Positions 11,670 through 23,699 of a stretch of 64,000 bases of DNA are shown piece by piece. How positions within the stretch are numbered: position 1 is the stretch's first letter; every line of letters begins with the position of its first letter. Origin of the DNA: Argentina anserina (Eukaryota > Streptophyta > Magnoliopsida > Rosales > Rosaceae); NCBI RefSeq assembly GCF_933775445.1, contig NC_065877.1, positions 30,132,001 to 30,196,000 of the forward strand. Reading direction: 5' to 3'. Below the pieces are notes generated by a model. The model saw nothing but the letters and a program-made list of their open reading frames with translations. It was not told where the DNA came from and ran no database searches. A program made the position numbers and the translations under genes.

Positions 11670-13068
11670 TTATGCCCATTTGGCAATAAGAGACATGCAA
11701 CCAGCTCCAAAGAGAAGTGATACATTAGCCCCAACTTGAAGCTTTACATTCTTCTGCATTTTCGGGTTCATAAAATCAGCCGCTAGGAGATCAACCAGAG
11801 ACATGTAGATTAAGATTCCGGCTGATGCTGCATTAAAAAGCCCTTCAAGTATGAGAGCGGTTGGACTGTTTTCCTCGTAAATGCTTGATATTCCAATACC
11901 AATCCCGATTCCGACGGGAGTTGTAAGCGAGAAGAACAACACCATGATTATAGTTGTCAATCGTGACTCTCTCGCCTGCAGCAAAATTAAAAGACAAAGT
12001 TTTAATTACTTGACCTTTTCAACTTGACTTGATAGCCATACATGTCGCTAAATCACTATACTTAACATCATTTTCCTACATATGTTGACTTGTGACTTAT
12101 TTTCGCATAAATCGGCTGAATGAAAAAACAGAAGCTAGAATTAATGAGAAAAACGAAGATGCAGTTACTGAGGGAGAAGCTACCTGAGCTATGCAACCAC
12201 CAAGTCCCATGCCTTCAAAAAATTGGTGGAATGTTAAAGCCGCAACAAGAGGTCGAATTGTTTCGGGACTTTCAGAAGCACCTAACGAAATTCCAATAAT
12301 CACCGAGTGCACCACAATTCCCAACTCCAAAACCTGCATTATATATATGAACCAAAAGTATACATAAAACACAACAAATATTATCAAAATTATATATATA
12401 AGTAATTAAACAAAAAACTTCAAAGCGAAGTCAAGAGTAACCGAGTAATTAGGTACCTTTGAGATTACTCTGTGCCGAAGAAGTTGTGACTCGGCGGAAT
12501 TGGTATCAAGTGAACCATGAGAATGGCCATGAGTCCCATGTGTATGAACATGTACGTGACCTTCATGCTCACCATCTTTCTCTTCATCTCCATTAACCTG
12601 ATTCTGAGCATTTTTGAAGTGAGACCTGTTGAAGTAAGAAGTTGCAATGGAATCCACCATCAAAGTTCCAATGGCGGCCATCATGGCCACGAATCCAGTA
12701 AAGGGAAACTTCCCCCAAGGGTTATCTTTCAGGCAGGGCGACGTCAAGTTTTCAAAAGCATCCGGAAGCACGTGGATGAATCCGGTGGCCAATATGACGC
12801 CGGCTGCGAAGGCTTTGATGATGAAGAAGATATTCTTTTCCGGTTGTAAAGCCGGAATCGTCTTCCCTAGAATTGGGATACAAACGCCGACTGCACCAGC
12901 CACCAGTATGGAAGCGATTGCACCAAGTTTGTATTTTAAGGCTTCACTTTTGTTACCACCTTCATCTTCGGCTTCGCACGTACACTCTGCGGAAACAAAG
13001 GCTGGAAGTATAAGGAGGAGGCAAAAGAACGAGAGGAGGCCATTCTTTTGAAACTTCTTCATTGTCAA
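11670..13068 (-). CDS. ZIP-family zinc/iron transporter
   Basis: Three coding exons, 13068-12457, 12333-12184 and 11975-11670, join in frame to 355 codons, the normal size for plant ZIP/IRT proteins. Borders follow GT-AG (AAG|GTACC, GCAG|GTTTTG, CAG|GTAGC, GCAG|GCGAG). A signal peptide (residues about 1-27, [17 protein letters not shown]) precedes three membrane segments. A His-rich cytosolic loop follows (residues 167-185, [18 protein letters not shown]), the site thought to sense or bind metal. Helix IV carries H213 in VVHSVIIG and helix V carries H240 in [11 protein letters not shown], the metal-path signature. ZIP proteins import Zn, Fe or Mn across the plasma membrane; the preferred metal is not readable here. 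ORFs on the opposite strand across exon 1 are shadows. Confidence 0.95.
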
Positions 13069-13150
13069 GGGGATAGTCCGACAGTGAAGGAAGACTCTTC
13101 TGTAAGAGCTAGGTTCAATCTCTTCCGATGTAACACTTAAGGGACCCGAG

Positions 13151-13160
13151 CTTTATAAAG
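13151..13160 (-). promoter_or_regulatory. TATA box of the ZIP gene
   Basis: The palindromic CTTTATAAAG lies 83-92 bases upstream of the ZIP start codon, in the right place and context for a plant core promoter. This is positional inference; no transcript start can be seen. Confidence 0.55.
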
Positions 13161-13274
13161 AGATATGAAAAGGTCTGTGTGTTTCGAAGTTGTTTTTGAT
13201 TTAAGAGATGGAATCAAAAAAAAAAATTATGAGCTCATGATACAAATAAAAATTACTACGCTTTGTGATTCTGA

Positions 13275-13783
13275 ATCCTAATTCTAATTCTAAATAGAGT
13301 TTGCTTTGTGATACAGTTTGGGAATTTCCGAAAAGATATGAAAGGCAAGTATTTGAGTTGTGCGGAAACTCCCAAGTATTAATAACCAGTGTCGAAAGAA
13401 TGTCGACATATCATGGAAAATTGGAGGGAAGCAAGAGTATTCACATAGAGATTAGAGAGTCAACTACTGAAATATGGGGTTGTGAAGAAAAAGTGACGAA
13501 ACTATGTATTTTTCAATTGGATTTCAATATCCTAATTCTAATTCTAAATAGAGTTTGCTTTGTGATACAGTTTGGGAATTTCCGAAAAGATATGAAAGGC
13601 AAGTATTTGAGTTGTGCGGAAACTCCCAAGTATTAATATCCAGTGTCGAAAGAATGTCGACATATCATGGAAAATTGGAGGGAAGCAAGAGTATTCACAT
13701 AGAGATTAGAGAGTCAACTACTGAAATATGGGGTTGTAAAGAAAAAGTGACGAAACTATGTATTTTTCAATTGGATTTCAATA
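13275..13783. repeat. Exact-looking tandem duplication, 254-bp unit, upstream of the ZIP gene
   Basis: Copy 1 (13275-13528) and copy 2 (13529-13783) match base for base except for about two substitutions (ataacc/atatcc and gttgtgaag/gttgtaaag). Each starts with atcctaattctaattc and contains the same ORF-like stretch, but nothing suggests the unit is coding. It begins about 205 bases upstream of the ZIP start codon, so it sits within or just beyond the promoter. Confidence 0.93.
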
Positions 13784-16344
13784 GACAGTATTGAAGTTCG
13801 TTCCAATTTCTACAGTTTTTTCTTTATTTGATTCTTTTCTAATCGTTTTCCTAATTCTTAGAAACAAAGAAGATATTGTATCAATATGAACGAAAATTAA
13901 AAAGTAGCATTCGATCGAAGCCTTTGCGGCCGGTGTCATATTGGAAAAAAAAATTCAGTGCTTCCAGAAAATTACGTGACAATGTCTAGTGGTCTTCATC
14001 ACCTGTTATATTTTGACATATAGATTTATTACACCAAAATTATAATTTTATATATTTTTATTATTTGTGAAATGACCTTCATGAGTATTGATCATTTTAA
14101 ACTAAAATTTCGAGTTTTGAGTTTAGAGTTTAGAGTTTATGATATAGGGTTTATGATTTAGGGTATAAGGTTTAAGATTTAGGGTTTAGAGTTTATGGTT
14201 TAAGGTATATGGTTTTAGAGTTTAGCGTATTAGAATGTATGGTGTATGATTTTAGAAAGAAACTCAAAATAATGTTTGATAAAATAGCTTAAATATGATT
14301 TCTTTTAATTAAATTATAAATGTCAAATAGTGATTGAAAAATGAGTACCACTAGACATTTACACGTAGTTCTTCTGCATCAGTGCATCAGTTGCATGACC
14401 GTCCTAGCTACTTGCATCAGTTGACACTGAACACACCCACTAGGGATCCTGCTGTGACAAGTTTTTAAAATTATTATAGTATTGGTCGCTGAATAAGTAC
14501 GTTCGTTGTTACTTGTTCGTTTCATTTCATACTAGATAAACAAAAGTTTTAATCTCTACGTGAACTGATTTACTTGTACAAAGCAGAATTATGCAAAAAC
14601 AATCACAGTATCACACAATGACACGAACAATTTGCTTAATAGTATGCAAGTAAATAAAGTAATAAATCAATCTCTAGCTAGCTACGAATATGAAGAACCC
14701 ACCATCAAAAGGATAGTCCTTATCTTTGTGGATGGGTCGATGGGATATGAACCAGAATACCAGATCATCAAGCCCCACACTCGCATTTGGTCCAAGTAAA
14801 AACCATTGATCGATCATCTCCAATCCATTCAAAAGATCACCTACAACTTCAAAATAATCGAGGACCGACGACCGAAGTGGGAAAGCGTGAAGATGAGCAC
14901 AAAGAAGCAGCAAGCAGTTCAAAATAAGAGCTTGATCATCAAAATGTTGAATCATCAGAGTTGATCAATTGATCAAAGAGATAAGTTTCCATAGTATAGT
15001 GCTAGTCGTACAATATATTCTCCATTTCTTGTACTTTAATAAACTCTGGGTTGACTTGCCTACAGTTATATAAGCCAGTTTGTGCGCACTCTGCAGTCTG
15101 CACAAGCAAAACTTATATCTTGGCCTTAAATAATGGAGTTTTAGGACATAATTGTGAGAAGCCACATAACAGTTGTTTTACTCAGCTAGCTATATAGTAA
15201 TCTCGTGCCTGAACATATTTCACAGGGTTCCAAATTGATCAGACTTGTAGAATTGTTTGAAAAAAAAATTAAAGCTTGATTTCGATTATTCAAAGAATGT
15301 TGACATAACCTGGACAATAAGACATGACGAGTAGCAACAGATATCATCTACAGTCTACGGACTGCATCAACTTGGACGGTAAACGATAGAATTTATGAAA
15401 TTATGTGATAGTAAGAGTATGCCAGTTTGTGTTGATACAAAGTCATGAACAAGCGTGTATCCAAAAGAATTGTCATAAACAAGCCAACTAATAGCGACCC
15501 CTTATGACTAGGACGAACAAATCGTTTTCGATGAACATGCAAAGCTGACATAATCTACATCTTTTTTAACAGAGTATTGTGACTCTTAAGCTCGTGAAGA
15601 AAATCTACGGTTCAAGTATAGCCACAACAAAAGTTTGAAAAAGCGTTAGACAGTACGTAGGCAGACAACTACCTCTTAGCGCCAAGACAGCTTGGCGGCG
15701 CCTAGGCAGATTCAAATTATTAAATATTTATTTATTTTTATACATGTATTTAAACTAGAGTTTTTTGTTTAAAAAAGTCACATTTCACACATGTAATTAG
15801 AAAAAAATCGGTAGGATTTACAAATTATAAAAAAAAATCATCTTTTAAAAACTCTTAAAGCATTGCCAATAATTTTGTTAAATATTACAATATTGCCACT
15901 TAAAAAAAACACTTTTTTTTTCTTTGTTGGCTTCCTCTGCCGAGGCTCTCCAAGAACGAAGACAACAACGTCACAACCATAGCAATATGTACTAGATCGG
16001 ACCAGAGAAGGCAGCCATGCGAGAAACCGAACTCGGCATTGTTGTAGGAAAAGAAGGTGGAGGCGGGATAGTCCGGGAAGAGTTCGGAGGCGACAGGAGG
16101 AAAGAGGACATGGCGGCGAACAGTCGGGTTCTGGGGTGGAGGATCTTGACGAGAGAGAGGAGGAGATGGATTATGGAGCCGCGAACAGTCAGGTTTTCCA
16201 GAAAAAGCTTGGTCACTGTACGCAAGGTGGAGATGAAAGGTGGAGGCGCCGGTTGGAGAAGATGCAGTTTTGGGTGCCCATAGCAATTCTATGGGTGCCC
16301 GTCATAATTACAAAATTTGACCCCTTTAGTTACAATGTCGCCCA
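13784..16344. other. Gene-poor stretch
   Basis: No supported gene. It includes the telomere-like repeat at 14105-14250, a G/C-rich patch at 15660-15700 (gcgccaag, cttggcggcgcctagg), and a GC-richer block at about 15930-16300 with ORFs on both strands but no recognisable domain. A 93-codon minus-strand ORF at 14674-14955 has no family resemblance that I can see. Confidence 0.5.
14105..14250 (+). repeat. Degenerate interstitial telomere-like repeat
   Basis: A run of 7-base words related to the plant telomere unit TTTAGGG (gtttaga, tttaggg, gtttatg, gtttaag, gggtata) fills about 140 bases. The units are heavily mutated. It could be an old repair-inserted telomeric tract or simply AT-rich satellite drift. 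Confidence 0.6.
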
Positions 16345-16386
16345 CATATAGCAGTCACAACGATTGTCACAGTGGGAGTCACACCA

Positions 16387-16428
16387 CCTATCACACTACT
16401 TGTCACAGAACAATATTTGTGTGATAGG
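16387..16428. repeat. Hairpin-forming inverted repeat
   Basis: The 10-base arms cctatcacac (16387-16396) and gtgtgatagg (16419-16428) are perfect complements separated by 22 bases. The same words make up the minisatellite at 16588-16945, so this small hairpin holds repeat units in both orientations. Confidence 0.75.
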
Positions 16429-16587
16429 TACTGTGGCTGAGGGTGTGGCATCACATTAATATCGATATCTAGATGATATAAGTTGATTTGAGAAGTTTAA
16501 GATCGCATAACAGTAAACAAAGGTTCGTTATTTCTAGTCATTCTTCTTCTTCTTCTTCATCATCTTGTCACAATAGTCACATAAAAT

Positions 16588-16945
16588 AGTGTGACAACGG
16601 GTGTAACAGTGCGATAGGTAGTGTGACAGCGGGTGTGATAGGTAGTGTGACAACGGGTGTGACAGCAGGTGTGCAGGTGTGATAGGTAGTATGACAACGG
16701 GTGTGACATCGAGTGTGACAGCGGGTGTGATATGTAGTCATTGTAGTGTGACAGCGGATGTGATAGGTAATGTGATAGTGGGTGTGATAAAAGGTGTGAC
16801 AGGGGGTGTAACATGTAGTGTGGCACCGGATGTGACAACAAGTGTAACAGGTTGTGTGACAACGAGTGTTATAGGTAGTGTAACAGAAGGTGTGACAGTA
16901 GGTGTGATAGTAGTTGTGATAGATAGTGTGACAACGGCTGTGATA
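16588..16945. repeat. Minisatellite of gtgtgac/gtgtgata words
   Basis: About 360 bases are made of 9-18-base units such as gtgtgacaacgg, gtgtgacagcgg and gtgtgataggta in shuffled order. The repeat stays open in several frames on both strands and yields artefact ORFs of alternating SHPL/SHY or TSVT/GV residues; these should not be taken as genes. Confidence 0.9.
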
Positions 16946-17750
16946 TGCCGAGAGGAAATGTCTAAATATGCAAAATTATGAAAAAATTTAAAGGAGATTG
17001 GTATAAGTATGCTAAAGAATGAAGATAATAGAATTAGGGAACCTTGAGCTCCGATTTCGTCGGAATTTCTTGGAGTACCCCAATCGACGGCAGCAACCCT
17101 TTGCGAGGGTTGCGGCACCTTGTACTGTTGTTGGTTTGGAGTGGGTAGGGTATCAAATTAACGAGGGGAGATAGGTTTTTCCAACGATACCAACAACTCT
17201 CAAATTCATTACCGGACGACAAAGTTATGGCCGAAATTACAAGAAGAATGAAAAAGAATAAGATGATGAAAAAAAAAACTAAAATTATCTGTAAAATATT
17301 TAAAAAATGACTATTTTCTAATTTTTTTTTTTCTAAACTTAGTGTATTTTTTTATTTTTTCTAAACTTGTTGATTATTTTCTAATTTCTAATAAATTGAG
17401 ATTACATTTTTATAATTGAGAAATCAGTAGTGACTTTTTTATAATTTAAGATGAGAAATTGTACTTTAATCTAATTTGACCCTTAAACTATTTATATGAT
17501 TAAAAATATATAATAATGCTCAATATTAATTTTCAAAATAGTCTAAACTCAAAATTACTTAAGTTCAAAGTTCATAACCAAAAATATTAAAATAAAAAGT
17601 AAATTGTAAAACAAATGCAAAAATAAATCTCAAGTTTTTCTTCTCCAAATCTTTCACTAACTTCTTCGGTATCGGAATCAAACTCAATATTCATTTTTAT
17701 TTCTTAATCTTTCATGTCATCATCCGAAATAAAATCTTCGTCATGAAATT
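16946..17750. other. AT-rich gene-free stretch
   Basis: Very AT-rich DNA with several poly(T) runs around 17270-17400. No gene, RNA or transposon terminus was recognised. Confidence 0.45.
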
Positions 17751-18085
17751 CTTTTACTTCTACTGCGTTATAATTTCTAAAAGTTTACCGATTTTAACCA
17801 CCACGGACCGCCGATGAACGCCATGGAACGTCGTAGACCACCTATGACTGCCAAGGAACGGCGTGGATCACCTATTCTTTTACTTCTATTGCGTTGTAAT
17901 CTTTTTATTTCTAAAAGTCCACCGATTTTAACCACCACGGACTGCCGAGAAACGCCGTGGACCACCTATGACCGCCTAAGCGACCGCCAAATCTCTCGAA
18001 TACTACGAATAATCGAATAGGCAAAAAACATGATGGTGACCCACTTCCTAACGCCGTGGTCCACCTATGACCACCTAGGTGGCCG
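17751..18085. repeat. Tandem duplication, about 126-bp unit, with shorter subrepeats
   Basis: Two copies start with cttttacttct at 17751 and 17877, and both contain ccgattttaaccaccacgga. Within them a 20-odd-base word of the form cgccgtggaccacctatga recurs around 17840, 17952 and 18051. The second copy carries a small insertion. No coding signal is seen. Confidence 0.75.
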
Positions 18086-18391
18086 CTTTTTAGAACAGTG
18101 GCCACAACAAGCAGAAAGGCAAAGATGAAAAGCATCAAATCTATAACTGGGTGCGAAATGATAAGGATACTCTAACCAGACTGAAGTCTGGGGATTAAAG
18201 GCTGAAATTACACCACAAGTATTTTTAGTGACTGGTGCTTCCCAGTGTAAATTCAGGAAATCATGTCTCACCACCAAAAAGAAATCGTATAGTAGTTTAC
18301 AGAACTTCATGAACAAGCAGTGACAGTTCAGCAACCAATATATACTGCAAGCATGGAAAAGAGTCCCCTACTTCTTTTCTTTGTCACTATT

Positions 18392-21300
18392 TTATTTCTC
18401 CTCTTTTTCTTTCTGACTCTGTCCGTTACCACTGCCCTCTCTCTCATTATTTGAGTCTTTCCCATATACCTCTTCATAATACTCTTCATCGTCATAATAT
18501 TCTTCCTCATCATAATCCTCTTCATCTTCATCATCGTAATATTCTTCAGCATCATCATCGGTAATCTCCTGACCATTCTCCAGCAGACCTGCTGACTGCT
18601 GCCCTCTCAATCGCTCTTGAAATCTATCTATAATGGCAGTGCCCTGAGATAATTCCACATTATGAGGCCAAGAATAGCAAAAATAACAACTTCTATATTG
18701 ATAGATATCTGTTCATAGTGACTGGCTTACCATTTTATGGCAACCTTCTTCAAACATCTCAAGAAATCCAGCAACCCAGCGATCAGCATTTTCTACCCAT
18801 TCATTACGATGCATAGCAACTGTTTGAATCTATAATCTCAAGTAAGATATATACAGCAGTCAAAAACATATACGAGCACTGGAGAATAGATAACAAAAGA
18901 ACGAACTAGAGGTTAGCAACAACATCGTGATGGCTTGGAGCATGACAAATTAGATAAGAGGATTGTTCAGCCAGACTTAAAGTAACAGACTGAACTACAT
19001 GATAATTCAATGTGTGAGTACAAATGCCTTGGAAGAAAGCACAAAAACCAAAATGAACCAGATAGGAAGTTGGGATGAAATGGAATCAAGAAATCTGAAA
19101 GATTGGAACTGGAAATTGATTGGTGATCAGGAACCCGTTAGGTTTATGCTACGGCACGATTCCTTCTGGACAAGAAAACAGAAACATTTTGTAGTTGTTT
19201 GCTTTCCTTTTCTCTACAGCATAAGAAACTACAAAATTAAACCTTTGTGTGTATCTGCGCGTCTGTATGCAGGTGTCACTCAAAAAGATTTAAACTCTTT
19301 GAGACTGAATTGGTAAACTTCAGAATAGCTGGACAGTGGACACAAAGAGGTTGTACAGTAGCTGGAAACTTTTCTATTCCCTCAAACTCTGTCCAGTCAG
19401 TCCTATAACTGTTTTCCTCTTGATGGAAAAACAAAACTTGCAGTGAGAGAAGTACTCAAAAAACACACCCCTCCTTGTAGAAAGAGAAGAATCAGGAGCT
19501 AACAAACAGGAAGATAGCAGCTTGACAAAAATAGAAAACAAACAATGAAAACACCTAATTATTCAAAGCACAGAAGCTGCAGCTCTCAAAATACAACTCA
19601 AAGTACTTCTTGTCTAAGTGCTTCATTCGTCAAAGATGCTCTTCAACAATAGATGTCATGCCTTGCATATAACAGCAGAGTCTACATTACGTCCAAGGGG
19701 GCATGCAATGAAAATGCTAAAATAAACCCTAATTGTGTTGGACATATCCAGAATTTAGATGTGGGGGTGGGCTAATTTAATGATGTTCCTCTCTGTTGGA
19801 TGAAGCCCCAATAAAATCTCACTTTCGTTCATGTCTCCATAGTCTAATGTGCACGAGATAACTGGAAAGAAAAACGAAAAGAAGATAGAAGAGGAAATAT
19901 GGAAGAAACCTAAATTATTTCTGCTTAAACTGGTGATCTGGTATGTGGGAACTTTATGACTTAACCAACTAGTCTGTGTGGTTATATGATGCATGTAACT
20001 ATCTATACAAGTGTTCCAGAGAAATTTCCCTTGGGCTGCAGCCCAGGTAGCCTTGAGCACAGATATGTCCCTGGCTCTCACTAGGCTCATTAAGTTCATT
20101 AGCAATGAGAATTACTCCACAAACAAAATGAGTAAGCCAAGAAATGCAAAGTGAGAAGGAACAATATCAAAAGGAAAGAATCACAGGCATGGTTAAAATG
20201 AAACTGGGAACAGAAAACTGCCAATTTTCCCATAATAACATAACAGCCAGAATAATGAACATATACATACACTGAGTTGTACATTACACAAGACAGGACC
20301 CCAGAACCATAGAGACACTTTATTAGAAGGAACGAAGTTCATATCTTTAAGAAAAGTAAATTTCTAATAATGATGAGCTTAATCATGTCAAACAAAGTTA
20401 CACTTAAGTTCCTTATTATTTCCTCACTGCCTGTGATTATGGCAACTTAAAAGAGCAAAAAAAAAAACGGTTTTGAGCCCGAATAAGTTCCTCTACCATA
20501 AAAAAATAGCAAAAAATCTAAAACTTGGCAAACCAGTAAATTAGGTATCAATAAATCTCATCATAAAAGAAATGCCACATGAAAAGTTGATAGTCCGCAT
20601 AAAAAGACCGGCAATATCATTCAGTCTGTCTAACCCAAGTAACCCCATCCCAATCCTCCCATTACAAGCAGTAATTACAGAACAACATGGACATACCTTT
20701 TCTCCAACTTTTTCTTGTTGTTCCTTCACTTTCTCCTGTAACTTCTTCAATCTCATGTTCACCCTCAATCGTTTTTCCTGTAGATATCACGGGAAAACAA
20801 AGGAAAAGAACTCATAAGGAGACTACATTCAGATATACACTAATTAGTAAGCACATAACTAAAGTTCTTGCCTTCACGAAACTAACTCCAAGCTCTTTTC
20901 TAGTATACCCACGATCCAAGTTACGCAACACATACTGGTTATAATCTTTTACAATCCTCATTATAATGTCTGATGTCGATATCCCTTCAGTTCTTTTAGT
21001 CTCCTTAAACCTGCCAACTGCTTTGACCTAAGAAAAGGAAACTGTATAAATTTCATAAACGAGACTCCATAAAAATCTGCCACTTGTTGGGCAATGCTTC
21101 TTTTCTATGAGCACCAAACCATTGAATGATGAACATTGTCAAAGAATAATGCGACACGGGAACAAAAGAAATGTAACTTTTATCTGAAACTTACAAATTC
21201 ATATACATCCTTTCCTGCTCCACTTGCATCAGCATAACTGTACAAGACTCATCAAAGAGTATAAACGATTGCATGGTCAGTGTCATTAAAATAATGAAAC

Positions 21301-22554
21301 TGTGGAACATACACAACTACAATTGATACCAACATCTAAGTTATACCATAGCTTATAAAGAAACAGGAGAGCAGGATATTGAGTTAAAATCATGGCTTCA
21401 GAAATTAAAGTCAACAAGAAGCAGCATGGTTGAAAGTGAGAATTTCAAATATCCTTACGGTAGAGAGTCATGGGCTACATATTCGATATTATGTTTGTCA
21501 AGAAATTCTTGATTGATTACCCACGGTGCATCAGGAATGACTTCATCCACCCACCTACACAAATCAATTTGATTGTTTATGGTCTTGACCACACAACTCT
21601 ATGGAATGAAAATCACACGATATATTATGTATACATGTATTAAAATGTCATCCTAATATATCCACAGAACCAAAAACATACTTTCCGGACAGGGTAGAGA
21701 ACAGAAGATTTAGAGTGGTAGGAGAAACAATAAAGTAACAGAGAAACCATTATACTTGCAATGACGAAGAGATTCATATCGTTCGGACTCCGTCATAACA
21801 GTTTTCCCCTTATACTTGTGAGTGGTATCATCATTGCAAACACCAACGAGCAAATAGGTATTAGGGAACCTGAAGCCAGAATTTCAACTTGTAAGCAAAA
21901 CACATCAATCTTAAAAAGTACCAATAGCAAGGCACACCTCCACCCACAAGGTACAGAGAATATCCCATTTTTTGCTCTCTACACTCTGCTGTAGTCCTGA
22001 TATAATGCCTAGAACGAGTATCTTACATGTTCCCACCCTAAGAAGCATCCCCATACACATTCACATACTCGAAAATTACGATTTTAAACAAGCTTATACA
22101 ACTCACATGAATCCAATAAGCCAATACAGCGCATTCACGTACAAACCTATAAAATGATTAATCACCACTCATCTTCAATTAATAAAGAATGAGATAAACC
22201 ATAAACCAATGAAGAATCAAGCAAAATTCACAGGATAAGCAAACGATAACAGAAAAACAACAGATACCCAGATAATAAAACACAAAAAAGCTGCAAACTT
22301 CGCCAGAAAACAAAGTGAAGCCACCCAAATGAGAGCTACCCAGAATCGAGAACACAGCAATACATAAGAAAATGAAGAATAATAACGTACGATAATTTGG
22401 CTTGCTCAAGAGAGCGAGCATGGCCGAAGTGGAAGAGATCGTAGATCCCATCGGCGTATACGCGGACGAGACGGTTGTCGTCGGGATCGGAATTCCTAGT
22501 AGTAGTGGCGGTGGTGGGAGAAGTATCTTTGGGCTGAGCAGCAACCTCTGCCAT
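18392..22554 (-). CDS. CCT: Choline-phosphate cytidylyltransferase (CTP:phosphocholine cytidylyltransferase)
   Basis: Eight coding exons (22554-22391, 21869-21756, 21554-21459, 21237-21195, 21027-20872, 20777-20697, 18829-18731, 18643-18392) sum to 334 codons, close to the roughly 331 of Arabidopsis CCT1. The enzyme makes CDP-choline from CTP and phosphocholine, the rate-controlling step of phosphatidylcholine synthesis by the Kennedy pathway, at the ER and nucleus. The nucleotidyltransferase signature HFGH is at 42-45 and RTEGISTS at 151-158. A helical basic membrane-binding region follows ([16 protein letters not shown]), then a very acidic D/E/Y-rich tail. Intron 5 seems to start with GC rather than GT (AAG|GCAAGA), since conserved VKEKRLRVN spans the joint. 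Intron 6 is large (1867 bp). Lengths stay in frame and no lesion is visible. Confidence 0.96.
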
Positions 22555-22629
22555 GGATACAATCCAAACAGATTAAGAAGCTGAGTGTGTGTGGGGCTTC
22601 TTCACCACTTAAAGAAGCTGCTTCTGTGT

Positions 22630-22656
22630 TCTGCTTCTGCTTCTGCTTCTGCTTCC
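22630..22656 (-). repeat. GAAGCA microsatellite in the CCT 5' flank
   Basis: Four to five perfect copies of ctgctt (GAAGCA/AAGCAG on the gene strand) lie 75-100 bases upstream of the CCT start codon, probably within its 5' UTR. Confidence 0.7.
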
Positions 22657-22745
22657 TCTATGAAGCTTCCGTTCTGAGTTTTCTTACATTGTGTATTTGT
22701 AATTTTGTATTCCCTTCCGCCCTGGTAAACTGTACAACCTCAGAA

Positions 22746-22764
22746 TATGCGGTAATTCCGCATA
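22746..22764. promoter_or_regulatory. Inverted repeat upstream of CCT, possible regulatory site
   Basis: The 7-base arms tatgcgg and ccgcata surround a 5-base spacer (taatt), about 192-210 bases upstream of the CCT start. Dyads of this size can bind dimeric factors, but I know of no named factor for it; the role is speculative. Confidence 0.3.
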
Positions 22765-23699
22765 GCGTACGTGCACCCTCTGCTGTTTGTCTGTTTTTTT
22801 TTTCTTTTGTTTTTTTATGAAAAATGTTTTAAATTGTTTTTTTATGTATATATAATCAAACGTGGGATTCTCAAGACTTTCTAATCAGAGATTAATTTAT
22901 GAGGAGTCGTGTTAAACCGTTTTCTCTTCGTGAAGACCAAAATGAATTGTGATTTAAACTCCATATATTAAAAACAGTTGGATTCGAACTTAATTTAATT
23001 GGTATGAGGGTTACCTACGCCTGTTACTAACTTCACCATGTACGTGGTAGTTATGTTTCAAATTGTTAAAACACATTATTATAAACTTCAAAATATAATG
23101 CATATATGACGTGTATATTCTCTTCTAAGACAGAAAAAAAAAATAAGACGTGTAGACATCCTGAAGATTTCGTTTTAGGAGGGTGATATGCTTCTGGCAT
23201 CCAACACGTACCTGGTATCCTCTTGTTAGTCATACCTTACCAAATACACAGTGATGTAAAAGTAGCCGAATTTCTCATATTTTCATTAATATTCCAGCAA
23301 ATAATTGATCCCCCAAATTAATAATTCTACCTTTCATCTATGTTCCTGGGGCCAAGCTGAACAAAAGTGTAGTATGGGTGGTTATATTACGACCACATAT
23401 ACACATCGATATACTCATATCTTTGATATTTTGTGATACATCATCAACGTGGCCAAGTGCGAAACATCACTTTCTGCAAATGATCATTAGCAAAAAATGA
23501 TTTTTTTTATCTATATTCTTGTAACGGAAACTCATTTTATCAACTAATTAGCATGTGAAGTTATGCATATGTATTTTCACAGTATGCTAATTTAAAATTG
23601 TGTTTAATGATTGACATATAAAAAAATAAATAGTAAAATTAGAACATAAAAAATAAAAATAAGTACTCATATTTAATTTATAAAAATTCTACTATAGCA
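22765..23699. other. Gene-free AT-rich stretch
   Basis: AT-rich sequence with poly(T) and poly(A) runs. No gene, RNA or repeat boundary was recognised. Confidence 0.45.

Noticed and set aside
12517..13051. Plus-strand ORFs of 110 and 134 codons over ZIP exon 1
   Set aside because: They are antisense shadows of the ZIP coding sequence.
14674..14955. 93-codon minus-strand ORF with acceptable amino-acid composition
   Set aside because: I recognise no family, it has no start context or neighbouring exons, and ORFs of this size occur by chance.
15900..16351. GC-richer block with overlapping ORFs on both strands
   Set aside because: Low complexity (Arg/Gly/Glu or Pro/Ser-rich) and no family resemblance; perhaps a transposon or gene fragment but not supportable.
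16560..17118. ORFs of 100-126 codons on both strands
   Set aside because: They are translations of the gtgtgac minisatellite, open in several frames because the repeat lacks stops.
22179..22562. 127-codon ORF over CCT exon 1 in another frame
   Set aside because: It is out of frame with the cytidylyltransferase motifs and runs into intron 1.
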